A stretch of DNA of 64,000 nt, taken from NCBI GenBank assembly GCA_018816555.1, contig JAHIVT010000138.1:35388-99387 (forward strand), written 5' to 3'. Shown one piece after another: positions 29,172 to 38,127 of the stretch (within the stretch, counting starts at the first letter, position 1; each line of letters opens with the position of its first letter). This stretch comes from Pseudomonadota bacterium (GTDB lineage Bacteria; Desulfobacterota; Desulfobulbia; Desulfobulbales; SURF-16). Under the pieces are notes generated by a model, which saw nothing but the letters and a program-made list of their open reading frames with translations, did no database searches and had not been told where the DNA came from. The translations under genes were made by a program, and so were the position numbers.

Positions 29172-29777
29172 CTACAGACTATCCACCTCTTGCAGGGCCT
29201 TTTCGCATTTGGACTGCACCAGTTGGGCAATGGTTGTTCTGGAAAAATCTCCGTTTTTGAACATTTCCCGGGAGGCGTTGATCAGCCCGGTGCGCAGTTT
29301 CCTCTCTCTTGCCGTCTCTGCCGCCTGGGCGAGTCTTCCCCGCAGACTCTCACCCGGGATTTTTTCGGCAAGGCCCAGGGGGCCGAGCTGCTCAACCTGT
29401 TTGGTAAAGGCGGTGATGATTTTGACGAAGTTCGGGCCTTCGGCGGCAGAGGCCCATTCGATGAGAAAACGTTCTTTGCTGACGCCGAGTCGCGCCAGAA
29501 TTTCATGGACCAGGGCGGCGCTGACCAGGGCGTGGTAATTGCCGTCCTGGTAATGGCATTCACCGGGATGGCAGCCGCCGACAAAGACCCCGTCGGCCCC
29601 GCTGGCCAAGGCCTCAAGCGGGAAAGACGGGTCAAGCCGGCCGGTACACATGATGCGGATGACGCGCAGGTTGGGGGGATACTGATAACGGCCCACCCCT
29701 GCAGAATCAGCCGCCGTATAACAGCACCAGTTGCAGAGAAAGCCAAGGATTTTGGGATGATAAAGTTCGTTTGTCAT
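29172..29777 (-). CDS. mvhD: MvhD-like [2Fe-2S] electron-transfer subunit
   Basis: A 201-residue protein from the ATG at 29777, which has an AAGGAG site; the ORF-track extension reads into hdrA. The first about 130 residues are the MvhD/FlpD domain with the cluster ligands in FLCNWCCYTAAD, IMCTGRLD and GGCHPGECHY. MvhD usually links HdrA to a hydrogenase or dehydrogenase. About 60 C-terminal residues beyond the usual 140 are helical and charged. It starts one base after the hdrA stop, so the two are co-translated. No hydrogenase or HdrBC subunit is adjacent. Confidence 0.9.
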   Translation of the reverse strand: MTNELYHPKILGFLCNWCCYTAADSAGVGRYQYPPNLRVIRIMCTGRLDPSFPLEALASGADGVFVGGCHPGECHYQDGNYHALVSAALVHEILARLGVSKERFLIEWASAAEGPNFVKIITAFTKQVEQLGPLGLAEKIPGESLRGRLAQAAETARERKLRTGLINASREMFKNGDFSRTTIAQLVQSKCEKALQEVDSL

Positions 29778-29778
29778 G

Positions 29779-32700
29779 TTATGCTCCTTCAGCAAAAGCA
29801 TGGATCTGCGAGCGGATGCCTTCCAGGGTAAAGCGGCCCATATCAATGGCCATGGTCGGACAGCGCGCCGCACAGACGCCGCAGCCCTTGCAGGATGCCT
29901 TCAGGGTTCTGGCCTTGCGCAGCTTGCCTTCTTTATATATTTCAATGGCCTTGTACGGGCAGAACGCCTGGCAGGCGCCGCAGCCGATGCAGAGTTCCGG
30001 GTCAACCTGGGACACAATGGGCTCCGGGACGATGCTTCCCCTGGCCAGGGGCTGGCAGGCGCGGCCTGCTGCCGCCTGGGCCTGGGCAATGGTCTCATCC
30101 ATGGTTTTCGGTGCGTGGGCCAGGCCGCAGACATAGACACCGTCCACCGACAGGTCCACCGGCCGCAGTTTGACATGGGCCTCAAGAAAAAAATTCTCCG
30201 CCGTAACCGGCACCTTGAGCATCCTGGCCAGGGCGGATGGGTCTTCCGGCACAATGCCCACGGAGAGAACCACCAGGTCGGCGGCCAGTTCCACCTCTTC
30301 ACCCAGCAGAGAATCATAGGCTTTGATGGAAATCCTGCTGTTTTTTGTCGCATCTTTGCCGGCGACCGGTGGGTTTTCCGGGGTGTAGCGGATAAAGATC
30401 ACCCCCTGCTCCCGGGCCTTGCGGTAGAGATCTTCCTGAAAGCCGTAGGCGCGCATGTCGCGGTAGAAAATGGTGATGGCAAGACTAGGCTGCAGGGCCT
30501 TGAGGCGCAAGGCGTTTTTCAGGGCCTGGCCGCAACAGACCCGGCTGCAGTAAGCCAGATCCTCGCCGCGGGAGCCGACGCACTGGATCATCACCACCTG
30601 TTTGATCTGTTTTGACAGGGGGCGGGACGCGGCAAGGCGCTTCTCCAGCTCAAGCTGGGTCATGACCCGCTCGGATTGGTTGTACAGATACTGGCTCGGC
30701 TGGTATGGGCGGCCGCCGGTGGCCAGGATAATGATGCCGTGGTTCACCACTTCGCTGCCGTGACCCGTATCAATGGCGGAGGTAAAGTTGCCAACATAGC
30801 CCGAGGTGCTGGCAAGCGTTGCATCGGTGTAGGTGGTGATTAGTCGATGTTGGCGCACCTTCCGCACCAGCTCGGTTATCATCTGCCGGGGGCTGTTGCC
30901 GAACCTGTCTGCCGTGAGCAGCAGGCTGCGGCCGCCGAGTTCTTTGCCCTTTTCCACCAGGGTGCAGGCAAAGCCCTGATCCGCCACGCTAAGAGCCGCT
31001 GTGAGGCCGGCCAGGCCGCCGCCCACCACCAGGGCCGAGGGAGTCACCGGCAGCAGCTGCTCGGCCAGGGGCACCAGGTGGGCCGCCTTGGCCACGGCCA
31101 TGCGCACCAGGTCCCGGGCCTTGCTGGTTGCCTCCTCGGGTTCATGCATATGGACCCAGGAGCACTGGTCGCGGATGTTGGCCATCTCAAACAGGGAGCG
31201 GTTCAGGCCCGCCTCCCGCATGGTGGCCTGGAAGAGGGGTTCATGGGTGCGTGGGGTGCAGGCGGAGACCACCACCCGATTCAAGCGATGTTCTTTTATG
31301 ATATCCGTCAGATGCTTCTGGGTGTCCTGGGAGCAGGAATAGAGATTGTCGGTGGCAAAGACCACGTTGGGCAGGGTGCGGGCGTAATCACGCACATTGC
31401 GCACATCGACAACGCCCGCGATATTGATGCCGCAGTGACAGACGAAAACGCCGATGCGCGGCTCTTCTTCTGTAACGTCTCTTTCCGCAGGATACTGGGC
31501 ATGGACGATTTCCGTCCCTCGCGCGCTCGTCAGTAAACTGGAGCAGAGGGCGGCCGCCCCGCTGGCCTGGGTGACGCTGTCCGGAATGTCTTTGGGCCCC
31601 TGGAAGGCGCCGATGACATAGATACCGGGCCTTGAGGTTGCCAGGGGGGCATTGAGCCCGGTTGCGGCAAATTGATACTCGTTGAGATCAATACCCGTTA
31701 CCTGGGCAATCAGCTCGGCGTCATCCGGTGATTCAAGGCCTTGGGAAAGCACCACCATATCGAAATACTCATAATGGTGCTCGCCGTCCTCTGTGGCGTA
31801 GGTGAGCAGGAGACGTCCGTCAAAAACGTCTTCCACCCGGGGCGGTCTGGCGTAGATGATGCGGAGGTTGTTTTCCGAAATTGCCCGCTCCCGGGCCGCA
31901 TCAAAACCCTTGCCGTGGGTGCGCACATCCATATAGAACAGGGTGATTTCCGCCTCCGGGTCATGTTCCCTGGCCAGCGATGCCTGTTTGATGGCATACA
32001 TGCAGCAGACCGATGAGCAGTAGTCGTTGCCGCAGGTGTGGTCCCGGGAGCCGATGCACTGCAGGAAAGCGATTTTTTTTGGATGTTTTTCATCGGACGG
32101 ACGGACGATTTCGCCATTGGTCGGGCCGCTGGCGCACATCAGCCGTTCATGTTCAAAGGCAGTGAGGACATCGCTGAATTTACCCCAGCCATAGCGCTGC
32201 AGCACCTCGTTTTTGATTCGTCCGAAGCCAGGGGCCAGCACCACGGCGCCCACCGGCAGCTCCACCACCTCTTCCTGCTGGTCAAAGCGGATGGCTTTGG
32301 CCTGGCAGGCCACGGCGCACAGACCGCATGTCTCAAAATTGAGGCGCAGGCAGGCCTTGGGGTCAATATGGTAACTGGTGGGCACCGCCTGGGAGTAATC
32401 GATGTGGGCGGCATGGGTGCTGGAAAGTCTTTCGTTGTAGTCGTCGCTGATCAGCTTCAGGCAGTACAGGGTACACTGGCCGCAGCCGGTACAGACCTCC
32501 TCGTCAATATACCGGGGGCGTTTTTTTATTGTTGCCGTGAAATTGCCGGGCGTGCCTGCCACCTTGAGCAGCTCGGCATTGGTGATGATGTCGATATTGG
32601 GATTGCGGCCGACTTCCACCAGCTTGGGGGCCAGGATGCAGAGTGAGCAGTCATTGGTGGGGAAAGTTTTGTCAAGCCGGGCCATGACACCGCCGATGGA

Positions 32701-32841
32701 GGCGGATTTCTCCACCAGATAAACCTTGAGGCCAAGCTCGGTCATGTCAAGGGCGGCCTGCACACCAGCCACTCCGCCGCCCAGAACCAGGACAGATCCT
32801 TTTGTCATGCCGGAAGCGGCAGACGCAGAAGATGTAACCAT
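29779..32841 (-). CDS. hdrA: double-FAD HdrA-like subunit
   Basis: A 1020-residue flavin/iron-sulfur protein; HdrA alone is about 650. The first FAD domain begins SVLVLGGGVAGVQAAL and is followed by ferredoxin motifs CTGCGQCTLYC and CGLCAVACQAKAI. The HdrA-specific segment has VCHCGINIAGVVDV, YSCSQDTQ and EMANIRDQCSWVH. A second FAD domain starts SALVVGGGLAGLTAAL (about 570). Two C-terminal [4Fe-4S] motifs, CIGCGACQAFCP and CKGCGVCAARCP, end the protein. Such proteins are the bifurcating or confurcating core of Hdr complexes. The ATG at 32841 has an AAGGAGA site. It is co-transcribed with mvhD. Confidence 0.92.
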   Translation of the reverse strand: MVTSSASAASGMTKGSVLVLGGGVAGVQAALDMTELGLKVYLVEKSASIGGVMARLDKTFPTNDCSLCILAPKLVEVGRNPNIDIITNAELLKVAGTPGNFTATIKKRPRYIDEEVCTGCGQCTLYCLKLISDDYNERLSSTHAAHIDYSQAVPTSYHIDPKACLRLNFETCGLCAVACQAKAIRFDQQEEVVELPVGAVVLAPGFGRIKNEVLQRYGWGKFSDVLTAFEHERLMCASGPTNGEIVRPSDEKHPKKIAFLQCIGSRDHTCGNDYCSSVCCMYAIKQASLAREHDPEAEITLFYMDVRTHGKGFDAARERAISENNLRIIYARPPRVEDVFDGRLLLTYATEDGEHHYEYFDMVVLSQGLESPDDAELIAQVTGIDLNEYQFAATGLNAPLATSRPGIYVIGAFQGPKDIPDSVTQASGAAALCSSLLTSARGTEIVHAQYPAERDVTEEEPRIGVFVCHCGINIAGVVDVRNVRDYARTLPNVVFATDNLYSCSQDTQKHLTDIIKEHRLNRVVVSACTPRTHEPLFQATMREAGLNRSLFEMANIRDQCSWVHMHEPEEATSKARDLVRMAVAKAAHLVPLAEQLLPVTPSALVVGGGLAGLTAALSVADQGFACTLVEKGKELGGRSLLLTADRFGNSPRQMITELVRKVRQHRLITTYTDATLASTSGYVGNFTSAIDTGHGSEVVNHGIIILATGGRPYQPSQYLYNQSERVMTQLELEKRLAASRPLSKQIKQVVMIQCVGSRGEDLAYCSRVCCGQALKNALRLKALQPSLAITIFYRDMRAYGFQEDLYRKAREQGVIFIRYTPENPPVAGKDATKNSRISIKAYDSLLGEEVELAADLVVLSVGIVPEDPSALARMLKVPVTAENFFLEAHVKLRPVDLSVDGVYVCGLAHAPKTMDETIAQAQAAAGRACQPLARGSIVPEPIVSQVDPELCIGCGACQAFCPYKAIEIYKEGKLRKARTLKASCKGCGVCAARCPTMAIDMGRFTLEGIRSQIHAFAEGA

Positions 32842-33462
32842 ATGGATTCTCCTTTCATGCAAAAAAATATATGCATTTTTACCGGGGCTGACGACAGGAT
32901 CAGTCGCGTCGGGCCTCAGCTGAAAGGATTTGTTGGCGGAAAAAGCAGAGAGGAAGGGACGCGGTGAGTTGTCGTCTCATATTTCAGTCCTGACCGGACT
33001 GAATGGACGATGCCGAAATATGCTCAGATATGTATTGTTAAGAGATAAATCACGATATCAACTCCTTATAAATGGATGAGGACGCTATGAGAAACGATCA
33101 ATAACTAAAAAAAATAGATACGTCTAATTGTTATTTCCTATAACTAAGGGGTATTGATAGGGCTAATGGTTGTTTTTGTTCCAGGGGAATGCGAGGATGG
33201 GCTTAGTGAACAGGCATGGGTGGGGAAAATTTTAATTACCAACCAGCGCGCCGGCAACAGGGCATGGCTATGAAAATTACTTGAAGTTATTTGTATTGCA
33301 TGTATAATTTCTCCCTTCCTTTTTTCTGTTTCGTGTCTTTGATTTATTGACCTGAATCTACAATGTTTTTGCCTTTTTTCTGTTTTCATTTTTTGCGCAG
33401 ACAATTGGCTACATAGAGAGATCAGACGCTTCGGGTGAATTACTCTCAATGGGGTGGTGAAT
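32842..33462. other. divergent intergenic region hdrA / polyamine operon
   Basis: No gene is seen over about 620 bp; composition is AT-rich toward the right. A perfect small palindrome, TTCAGTCC-N5-GGACTGAA, lies at 32983-33003 upstream of hdrA on the minus strand and is flanked by the outer arms CATATTTC/GAAATATG. It could be a regulator site for hdrA-mvhD. Confidence 0.5.
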
Positions 33463-33762
33463 ATGGACAAGTTGTTACGGGAAGCGGCGGCAGTCCCTTA
33501 TTACCCCGCCCGGCCGGTCTTGAGCCCGCAGAGCCGCAGTGTGAATATACCCGGCGCAGGCACCCCTGAGGCGGGAGGCGAGGATTTTCTTTCTTTTATA
33601 AAAATTGTTAAACTGTTAAAAACAAAGAAACTGGTCGGCGCTGATGTGGTTGAGTTAGCACCCGCCATTGATCCCACCGGTAACAGCGAAGTTTTCGCTG
33701 CCAAGGTGGTCAGGGAACTCATTCTTGCTTTGCACGGGGAGGGTACTGGTCATGTTGGATAA
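33463..33762 (+). pseudogene. truncated agmatinase (SpeB) C-terminal fragment
   Basis: The 99-residue ORF matches only the C-terminal end of the ureohydrolase (agmatinase/arginase) family. GAGTPEAGG corresponds to the family GTGTPEPGG, and KLVGADVVELAPAIDPTG to the terminal strand GxDVVELxPxxDPTG. All upstream parts, including the aspartate and histidine manganese ligands, are missing. The first 30 residues look unrelated. No other half is seen upstream in any frame. It cannot have agmatinase activity. It overlaps the speA start by 11 bases, so it may persist as a translational leader. The context in a polyamine operon supports the reading. Confidence 0.7.
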
Positions 33763-35668
33763 GCGGAGAAGGGCGATTAACGCCAATAGTGAGCTGTATA
33801 ACGTCGAGCGATGGAGCAACGGCTATTTTGCCGTCAACGAAAAAGGCCATCTCTGCGTACTGCCGGAAAAGAGGCCGGACGGACCCATCATTGACATCCT
33901 GGAGGTCATCGAAGAGATCAAGAGCCAGGATATCCCCTTTCCCACGGTTATCCGTTTTCACGATATCCTGCGCTCCCAGGTGCGCCTGCTCAATCTGACT
34001 TTCAGAGAGGCCATGGAGGAGAGCGGCTACAAGGGACGCTTTATCGGCGTCTACCCCATCAAGGTCAATCAGACCCGGGAGGTGGTGGAGGAGATCATCG
34101 AGGCGGGCGAGCCCTTTGATTACGGTTTGGAGGCCGGATCAAAATCCGAGCTCATGGCCGCCCTCACCTTGAATGAAAACCGCAACGCCCTCACCGTGCT
34201 GAACGGCTACAAGGACGAGGAGTACATCCGTCTGGCCCTGCTTGGCAGAAAGCTTGACCGTAAGATCATCATTGTGGTGGAGAATTTCTCCGAGATTGAG
34301 ATGATCATCAAGCTTTCCGAGGAGATGAACGTCATGCCGCTGATCGGCATGCGGGCTAAATTGTCCGTGCAGGGGGGAGGCCGCTGGGCCGGGTCCAGCG
34401 GCGACCGGGCGAAATTCGGGCTGACCTGCAGTGAGATTTTAAACGGCATCTCCCTGCTCAAACGGCACAACATGACCGATTGTCTTACCCTGCTGCACTT
34501 CCATGTGGGCAGCCAGATTCCGGACATCAGGGTGCTGAAGGATGCGGTCAACGAGGCGGGCCGTATTTTCGCAGATCTGGTTCTGTCCGGGCTCAATATC
34601 GAGTATTTTGACGTGGGCGGCGGTCTGGGCGTTGATTATGACGGGTCACGCTCTTCCACCCAGTCATCACGGAACTACTCGCTGGAGGAGTATGCCGCGG
34701 ACATCATTGCCGTACTGCAGCAGATCTGTGATCAGGTCAACATCCATCATCCCAACATCGTCAGCGAGAGCGGACGCTACGTCACCGCCCATCATTCCTG
34801 CGTCATTACCAATGTGGTCAAGATCATTCATCAGACCACCAACAGCTTCAACACCGAAAAGTCAGCCGGGGAGCATATCCTGGTCAGCAACATGCGGGAG
34901 TCGGTCAGTGATCTGACCATGGAGAATTACCAGGAGATTTACAACGATGTGCAGCAGATCAAGCTGGATTCGATCCAGGCCTTCAAGCTGGGCGTTATTT
35001 CCATGGAGGAGCGGGCCAAGATAGACACCATGTTCTGGAAGATTATCGGCCAGATCCGTGACGTCCTGAAGCGCGCCGATTTTGTGCCCAAGGAGCTGCA
35101 GCAGATTGACGAACTGCGGGCCAGCCAGTATCTGTGTAATTTTTCCGTCTTCCAGTCCGCGGCCGACACCTGGGCCATCAGTCAGCTGCTGCCCATCATG
35201 CCGGTGATCCGGCTGGACGAAATACCCGGCGAGCGCTGCTCCATTGCCGATATCACCTGTGATTCCGACGGCAAGATCGACAAGTTCATCGCCAAAAACG
35301 GCTATGCCCAGAGTCTGCTGCTCCATGCCCTGAAAAAGGATGAAGATTATTATATCGGCCTGTTTCTCACCGGGGCCTACCAGGACGTGATGGGTGACAT
35401 GCACAATCTCTTCGGCCGGCTGAACGAGGTGCATATCTACTGTGATGATGATGACCCGTCCGATTTTTATATCGAAGAGGTGATCAAGGGCGCTTCTGCC
35501 CAGCATGTCCTGTCCACCATGCAGTATAGTCCGGAGATCATGGCCCGCACCATTAAAAGGAAGATTGACCGGCAGGTGCATCGGGGTAAAATCCAGCCCC
35601 GGGAAGGGGTCAAGCTGATCGATTTTTTCGAGAGTTGCCTGGAAGGCTATACGTATCTGAAATTTTGA
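33752..35668 (+). CDS. speA: biosynthetic arginine decarboxylase
   Basis: A 638-residue PLP-dependent decarboxylase making agmatine from arginine, in the length range of E. coli SpeA (658). The PLP lysine is in the YPIKVNQT motif. Other family stretches include LHFHVGSQIPDI, YFDVGGGLGVDYDGS, IVSESGRYVTAHHS and the C-terminal FLTGAYQDVMGDMHNLFG. The ATG at 33752 has a GGGAGG site; the longer ORF-track form begins at a TTG inside the upstream fragment. It is the first intact gene of the polyamine operon. Confidence 0.95.
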   Translation: MLDKRRRAINANSELYNVERWSNGYFAVNEKGHLCVLPEKRPDGPIIDILEVIEEIKSQDIPFPTVIRFHDILRSQVRLLNLTFREAMEESGYKGRFIGVYPIKVNQTREVVEEIIEAGEPFDYGLEAGSKSELMAALTLNENRNALTVLNGYKDEEYIRLALLGRKLDRKIIIVVENFSEIEMIIKLSEEMNVMPLIGMRAKLSVQGGGRWAGSSGDRAKFGLTCSEILNGISLLKRHNMTDCLTLLHFHVGSQIPDIRVLKDAVNEAGRIFADLVLSGLNIEYFDVGGGLGVDYDGSRSSTQSSRNYSLEEYAADIIAVLQQICDQVNIHHPNIVSESGRYVTAHHSCVITNVVKIIHQTTNSFNTEKSAGEHILVSNMRESVSDLTMENYQEIYNDVQQIKLDSIQAFKLGVISMEERAKIDTMFWKIIGQIRDVLKRADFVPKELQQIDELRASQYLCNFSVFQSAADTWAISQLLPIMPVIRLDEIPGERCSIADITCDSDGKIDKFIAKNGYAQSLLLHALKKDEDYYIGLFLTGAYQDVMGDMHNLFGRLNEVHIYCDDDDPSDFYIEEVIKGASAQHVLSTMQYSPEIMARTIKRKIDRQVHRGKIQPREGVKLIDFFESCLEGYTYLKF

Positions 35669-35769
35669 AGGCAGGAGCCAGGAGTCAGAATTCAGAAGTG
35701 AGAAGAAAAGACGTTTAATCGCTGCAACGTTTGAACGCTTGAACGGTTCAAATCTTAAAGGAGTTTGCC

Positions 35770-36948
35770 ATGTCACGAGTGCTCATAATTGGTGCCGGCG
35801 GTGTCGGTTCGGTGGTCGTTCATAAGTGCTGCCAGGTGCCGGAGGTCTTCTCCGACATCATGCTGGCCTCTCGCACCAAGTCAAAATGCGATGCCATTGC
35901 GGCAAAGCTTCCCCGGCCGATCAAGACGGCCCGGGTTGATGCCGACCGGGTGGATGAGCTGGTCACCCTCATGCGGGAGTTCAAGCCCGAGCTGTGCATC
36001 AATGTGGCCCTGCCTTACCAGGATCTGACCATCATGGATGCCTGCCTGGCCTGCGGGGTGCATTATGTGGACACGGCCAACTACGAACCGCGGGATGAGG
36101 CCAAGTTTGAATATAAATGGCAGTGGGACTATCAGGACAGGTTCAAAAAGGCTGGGCTGATGGCCCTGCTGGGCTCCGGTTTTGATCCGGGAGTGACCAA
36201 CGTTTTTACCGCCTGGGCCAAAAAACACCATTTTGACGAGATCCATGAGCTTGACATCATCGACTGCAATGCCGGCGATCACGGCCAGCCCTTTGCCACC
36301 AATTTTAATCCGGAGATCAATATCCGCGAGGTGACGGCCCCGGCCCGGCACTGGGAAGGGGGAAAATGGCTCGAGACCCCGGCCCTGTCCACCGCCGAGG
36401 AGTTCGACTTTCCCGAAGGAATAGGCCCCAGAAAGATCTACCTGATGTACCACGAGGAGCTGGAATCCCTGACCAGACATTTTTCCGGCCTGAGAAAGGC
36501 CAGGTTCTGGATGACCTTTTCCGACAATTACCTGCGCCATCTGGAGGTTCTGCAGAATGTGGGCATGACCAGCATCGAGCCCATTGACTACAACGGCCAG
36601 CAGATCGTGCCCCTGCAGTTTCTCAAGGCCGTGCTGCCGGACCCGGCCTCACTGGGTCCGCTGACCCATGGACGGACCTGTATCGGCTGCCTGATCAAAG
36701 GCATCAAGGAAGGCAGGGAAAAGAAATATTACGTCTATAATATCTGCGATCACCACCAGTGTTTTGAAGAGGTGGGCGCCCAGGCGGTTTCCTATACCAC
36801 CGGCGTGCCGGCCATGATCGGCGCCATGATGCTGCTGACCGGGGCCTGGAGCGGGGCAGGGGTTTTCAACATGGAGCAGCTCGATCCTGATCCGTTCATG
36901 GAAAAACTGAATCTGCACGGGCTGCCATGGACCGAAGTTATCTTGTAG
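35770..36948 (+). CDS. carboxynorspermidine/carboxyspermidine synthase
   Basis: A 392-residue saccharopine-dehydrogenase-fold enzyme. The Rossmann motif is VLIIGAGGVGSVVVHKC, and GVHYVDTANYEPRDEAKFEYKWQW is typical of the carboxy(nor)spermidine dehydrogenase group. With NADPH it condenses aspartate semialdehyde with putrescine (or diaminopropane). It lies 101 bp after speA, with an AAAGGAG site, and its stop overlaps nspC by 22 bases. The pairing with nspC makes this assignment much firmer than saccharopine dehydrogenase proper. Confidence 0.9.
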   Translation: MSRVLIIGAGGVGSVVVHKCCQVPEVFSDIMLASRTKSKCDAIAAKLPRPIKTARVDADRVDELVTLMREFKPELCINVALPYQDLTIMDACLACGVHYVDTANYEPRDEAKFEYKWQWDYQDRFKKAGLMALLGSGFDPGVTNVFTAWAKKHHFDEIHELDIIDCNAGDHGQPFATNFNPEINIREVTAPARHWEGGKWLETPALSTAEEFDFPEGIGPRKIYLMYHEELESLTRHFSGLRKARFWMTFSDNYLRHLEVLQNVGMTSIEPIDYNGQQIVPLQFLKAVLPDPASLGPLTHGRTCIGCLIKGIKEGREKKYYVYNICDHHQCFEEVGAQAVSYTTGVPAMIGAMMLLTGAWSGAGVFNMEQLDPDPFMEKLNLHGLPWTEVIL

Positions 36949-38084
36949 ATTTCGATCCTTACCGGGTCCCCAGCCCTGCCTATGTGGTTGACCAGGGGGC
37001 GCTTGAACGCAACCTGCACATCCTGGACAGTGTGCAGCAGCGCACCGGCTGCCATATCTTGCTGGCGCTGAAGGGTTTTGCCATGTTCCGGGTCTTCCCC
37101 CTGATTCGCGGGTATCTCAAGGGCGTCTGCGCCAGTTCCCCGCACGAGGCGCGGCTGGGCCGCGAGGAGTTCCGGGGCGAGGTGCATGGGCACGCCCCGG
37201 CCTACAGCGAGGCTGATCTGCGCGAACTGCTCACCCTGTGCGATCACATAGTCTTCAACAGTTTCAGCCAGTGGCAGCGCTTCCAGCCGCTGATTGCGGG
37301 TTGCGCCCCCCCGCCCCAATTCGGACTGCGGGTCAATCCCCGCCACTCGGAAACCGATGTGGCCATCTATGACCCCTGCGCACCGGGCTCAAGGCTTGGC
37401 ATCAGCCGGGAGCAGTTTGCCGGCAAGTCGCTTACCGGCATCAGCGGCCTGCATTTCCACACCCTGTGCGAGAAGGGCTCTGATGCCCTGGCCCGGACGG
37501 CCGAGGCCTTCGAGGCCCAGTTCAAGGACATCCTGCCCCCCATGCAGTGGCTTAATCTCGGCGGCGGGCATCACATCACCAAACCCAACTATGATCTTGA
37601 TCTGCTCTGTGAGGTGGTAAATCATTTCAAGCAGAAATATGATCTCACCATCTATCTGGAGCCGGGGGAGGCCATTGCCATTCATACCGGCGCACTGATT
37701 ACCACGGTGCTTGATATCGTGGAAAACGACGGATCAATCGCCATTCTCGACACCTCGGTCACCTGCCATATGCCGGATGTGCTGGAAATGCCCTATCGGC
37801 CTGATATCAGGGGAGCAGGCGGGCCGGGAGAGCTGGCCCACACCTACCGGCTGGGCGGCGTCTCCTGCCTGGCCGGCGATGTGCTGGGGCTCTATTCCTT
37901 TGCCCGGCCCCTGCAGGTAGGCGACCGGTTGATCATTGAAGACATGAGCCATTACACCATGGTCAAGACCACCACCTTCAATGGCGTCAGGCTGCCGGCC
38001 ATTGTTCTCTATGAGCCTGATGGAGATCGAGTGGAAGTAGTGCGTGAATTCGGCTATGAGGAATACCGCAGGCGACTGTCGTAG
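36927..38084 (+). CDS. nspC: carboxynorspermidine decarboxylase
   Basis: A 385-residue PLP decarboxylase of the alanine-racemase fold that removes CO2 from carboxy(nor)spermidine to give (nor)spermidine. The PLP lysine is in HILLALKGFAMFRVFPL. Other marks are SPHEARLGREEF, the HFHTLCE segment, LNLGGGHHITK, and YLEPGEAIA. It overlaps the upstream synthase, implying coupled translation. Together with speA this gives a route to spermidine without SpeD/SpeE, provided agmatine is converted to putrescine elsewhere. The 28-bp palindrome follows its stop. Confidence 0.95.
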   Translation: MDRSYLVDFDPYRVPSPAYVVDQGALERNLHILDSVQQRTGCHILLALKGFAMFRVFPLIRGYLKGVCASSPHEARLGREEFRGEVHGHAPAYSEADLRELLTLCDHIVFNSFSQWQRFQPLIAGCAPPPQFGLRVNPRHSETDVAIYDPCAPGSRLGISREQFAGKSLTGISGLHFHTLCEKGSDALARTAEAFEAQFKDILPPMQWLNLGGGHHITKPNYDLDLLCEVVNHFKQKYDLTIYLEPGEAIAIHTGALITTVLDIVENDGSIAILDTSVTCHMPDVLEMPYRPDIRGAGGPGELAHTYRLGGVSCLAGDVLGLYSFARPLQVGDRLIIEDMSHYTMVKTTTFNGVRLPAIVLYEPDGDRVEVVREFGYEEYRRRLS

Positions 38085-38087
38085 AAT

Positions 38088-38115
38088 GTAGGGGCGGTTC
38101 GCGAACCGCCCCTGC
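38088..38115. repeat. 28-bp palindrome, copy 2 (convergent gap)
   Basis: The same element as at 9409 with a single base change (final GC instead of AC). It fills most of the 43-bp gap between the convergent nspC and hybrid kinase genes. Confidence 0.85.
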
Positions 38116-38127
38116 GTGACCACACCT

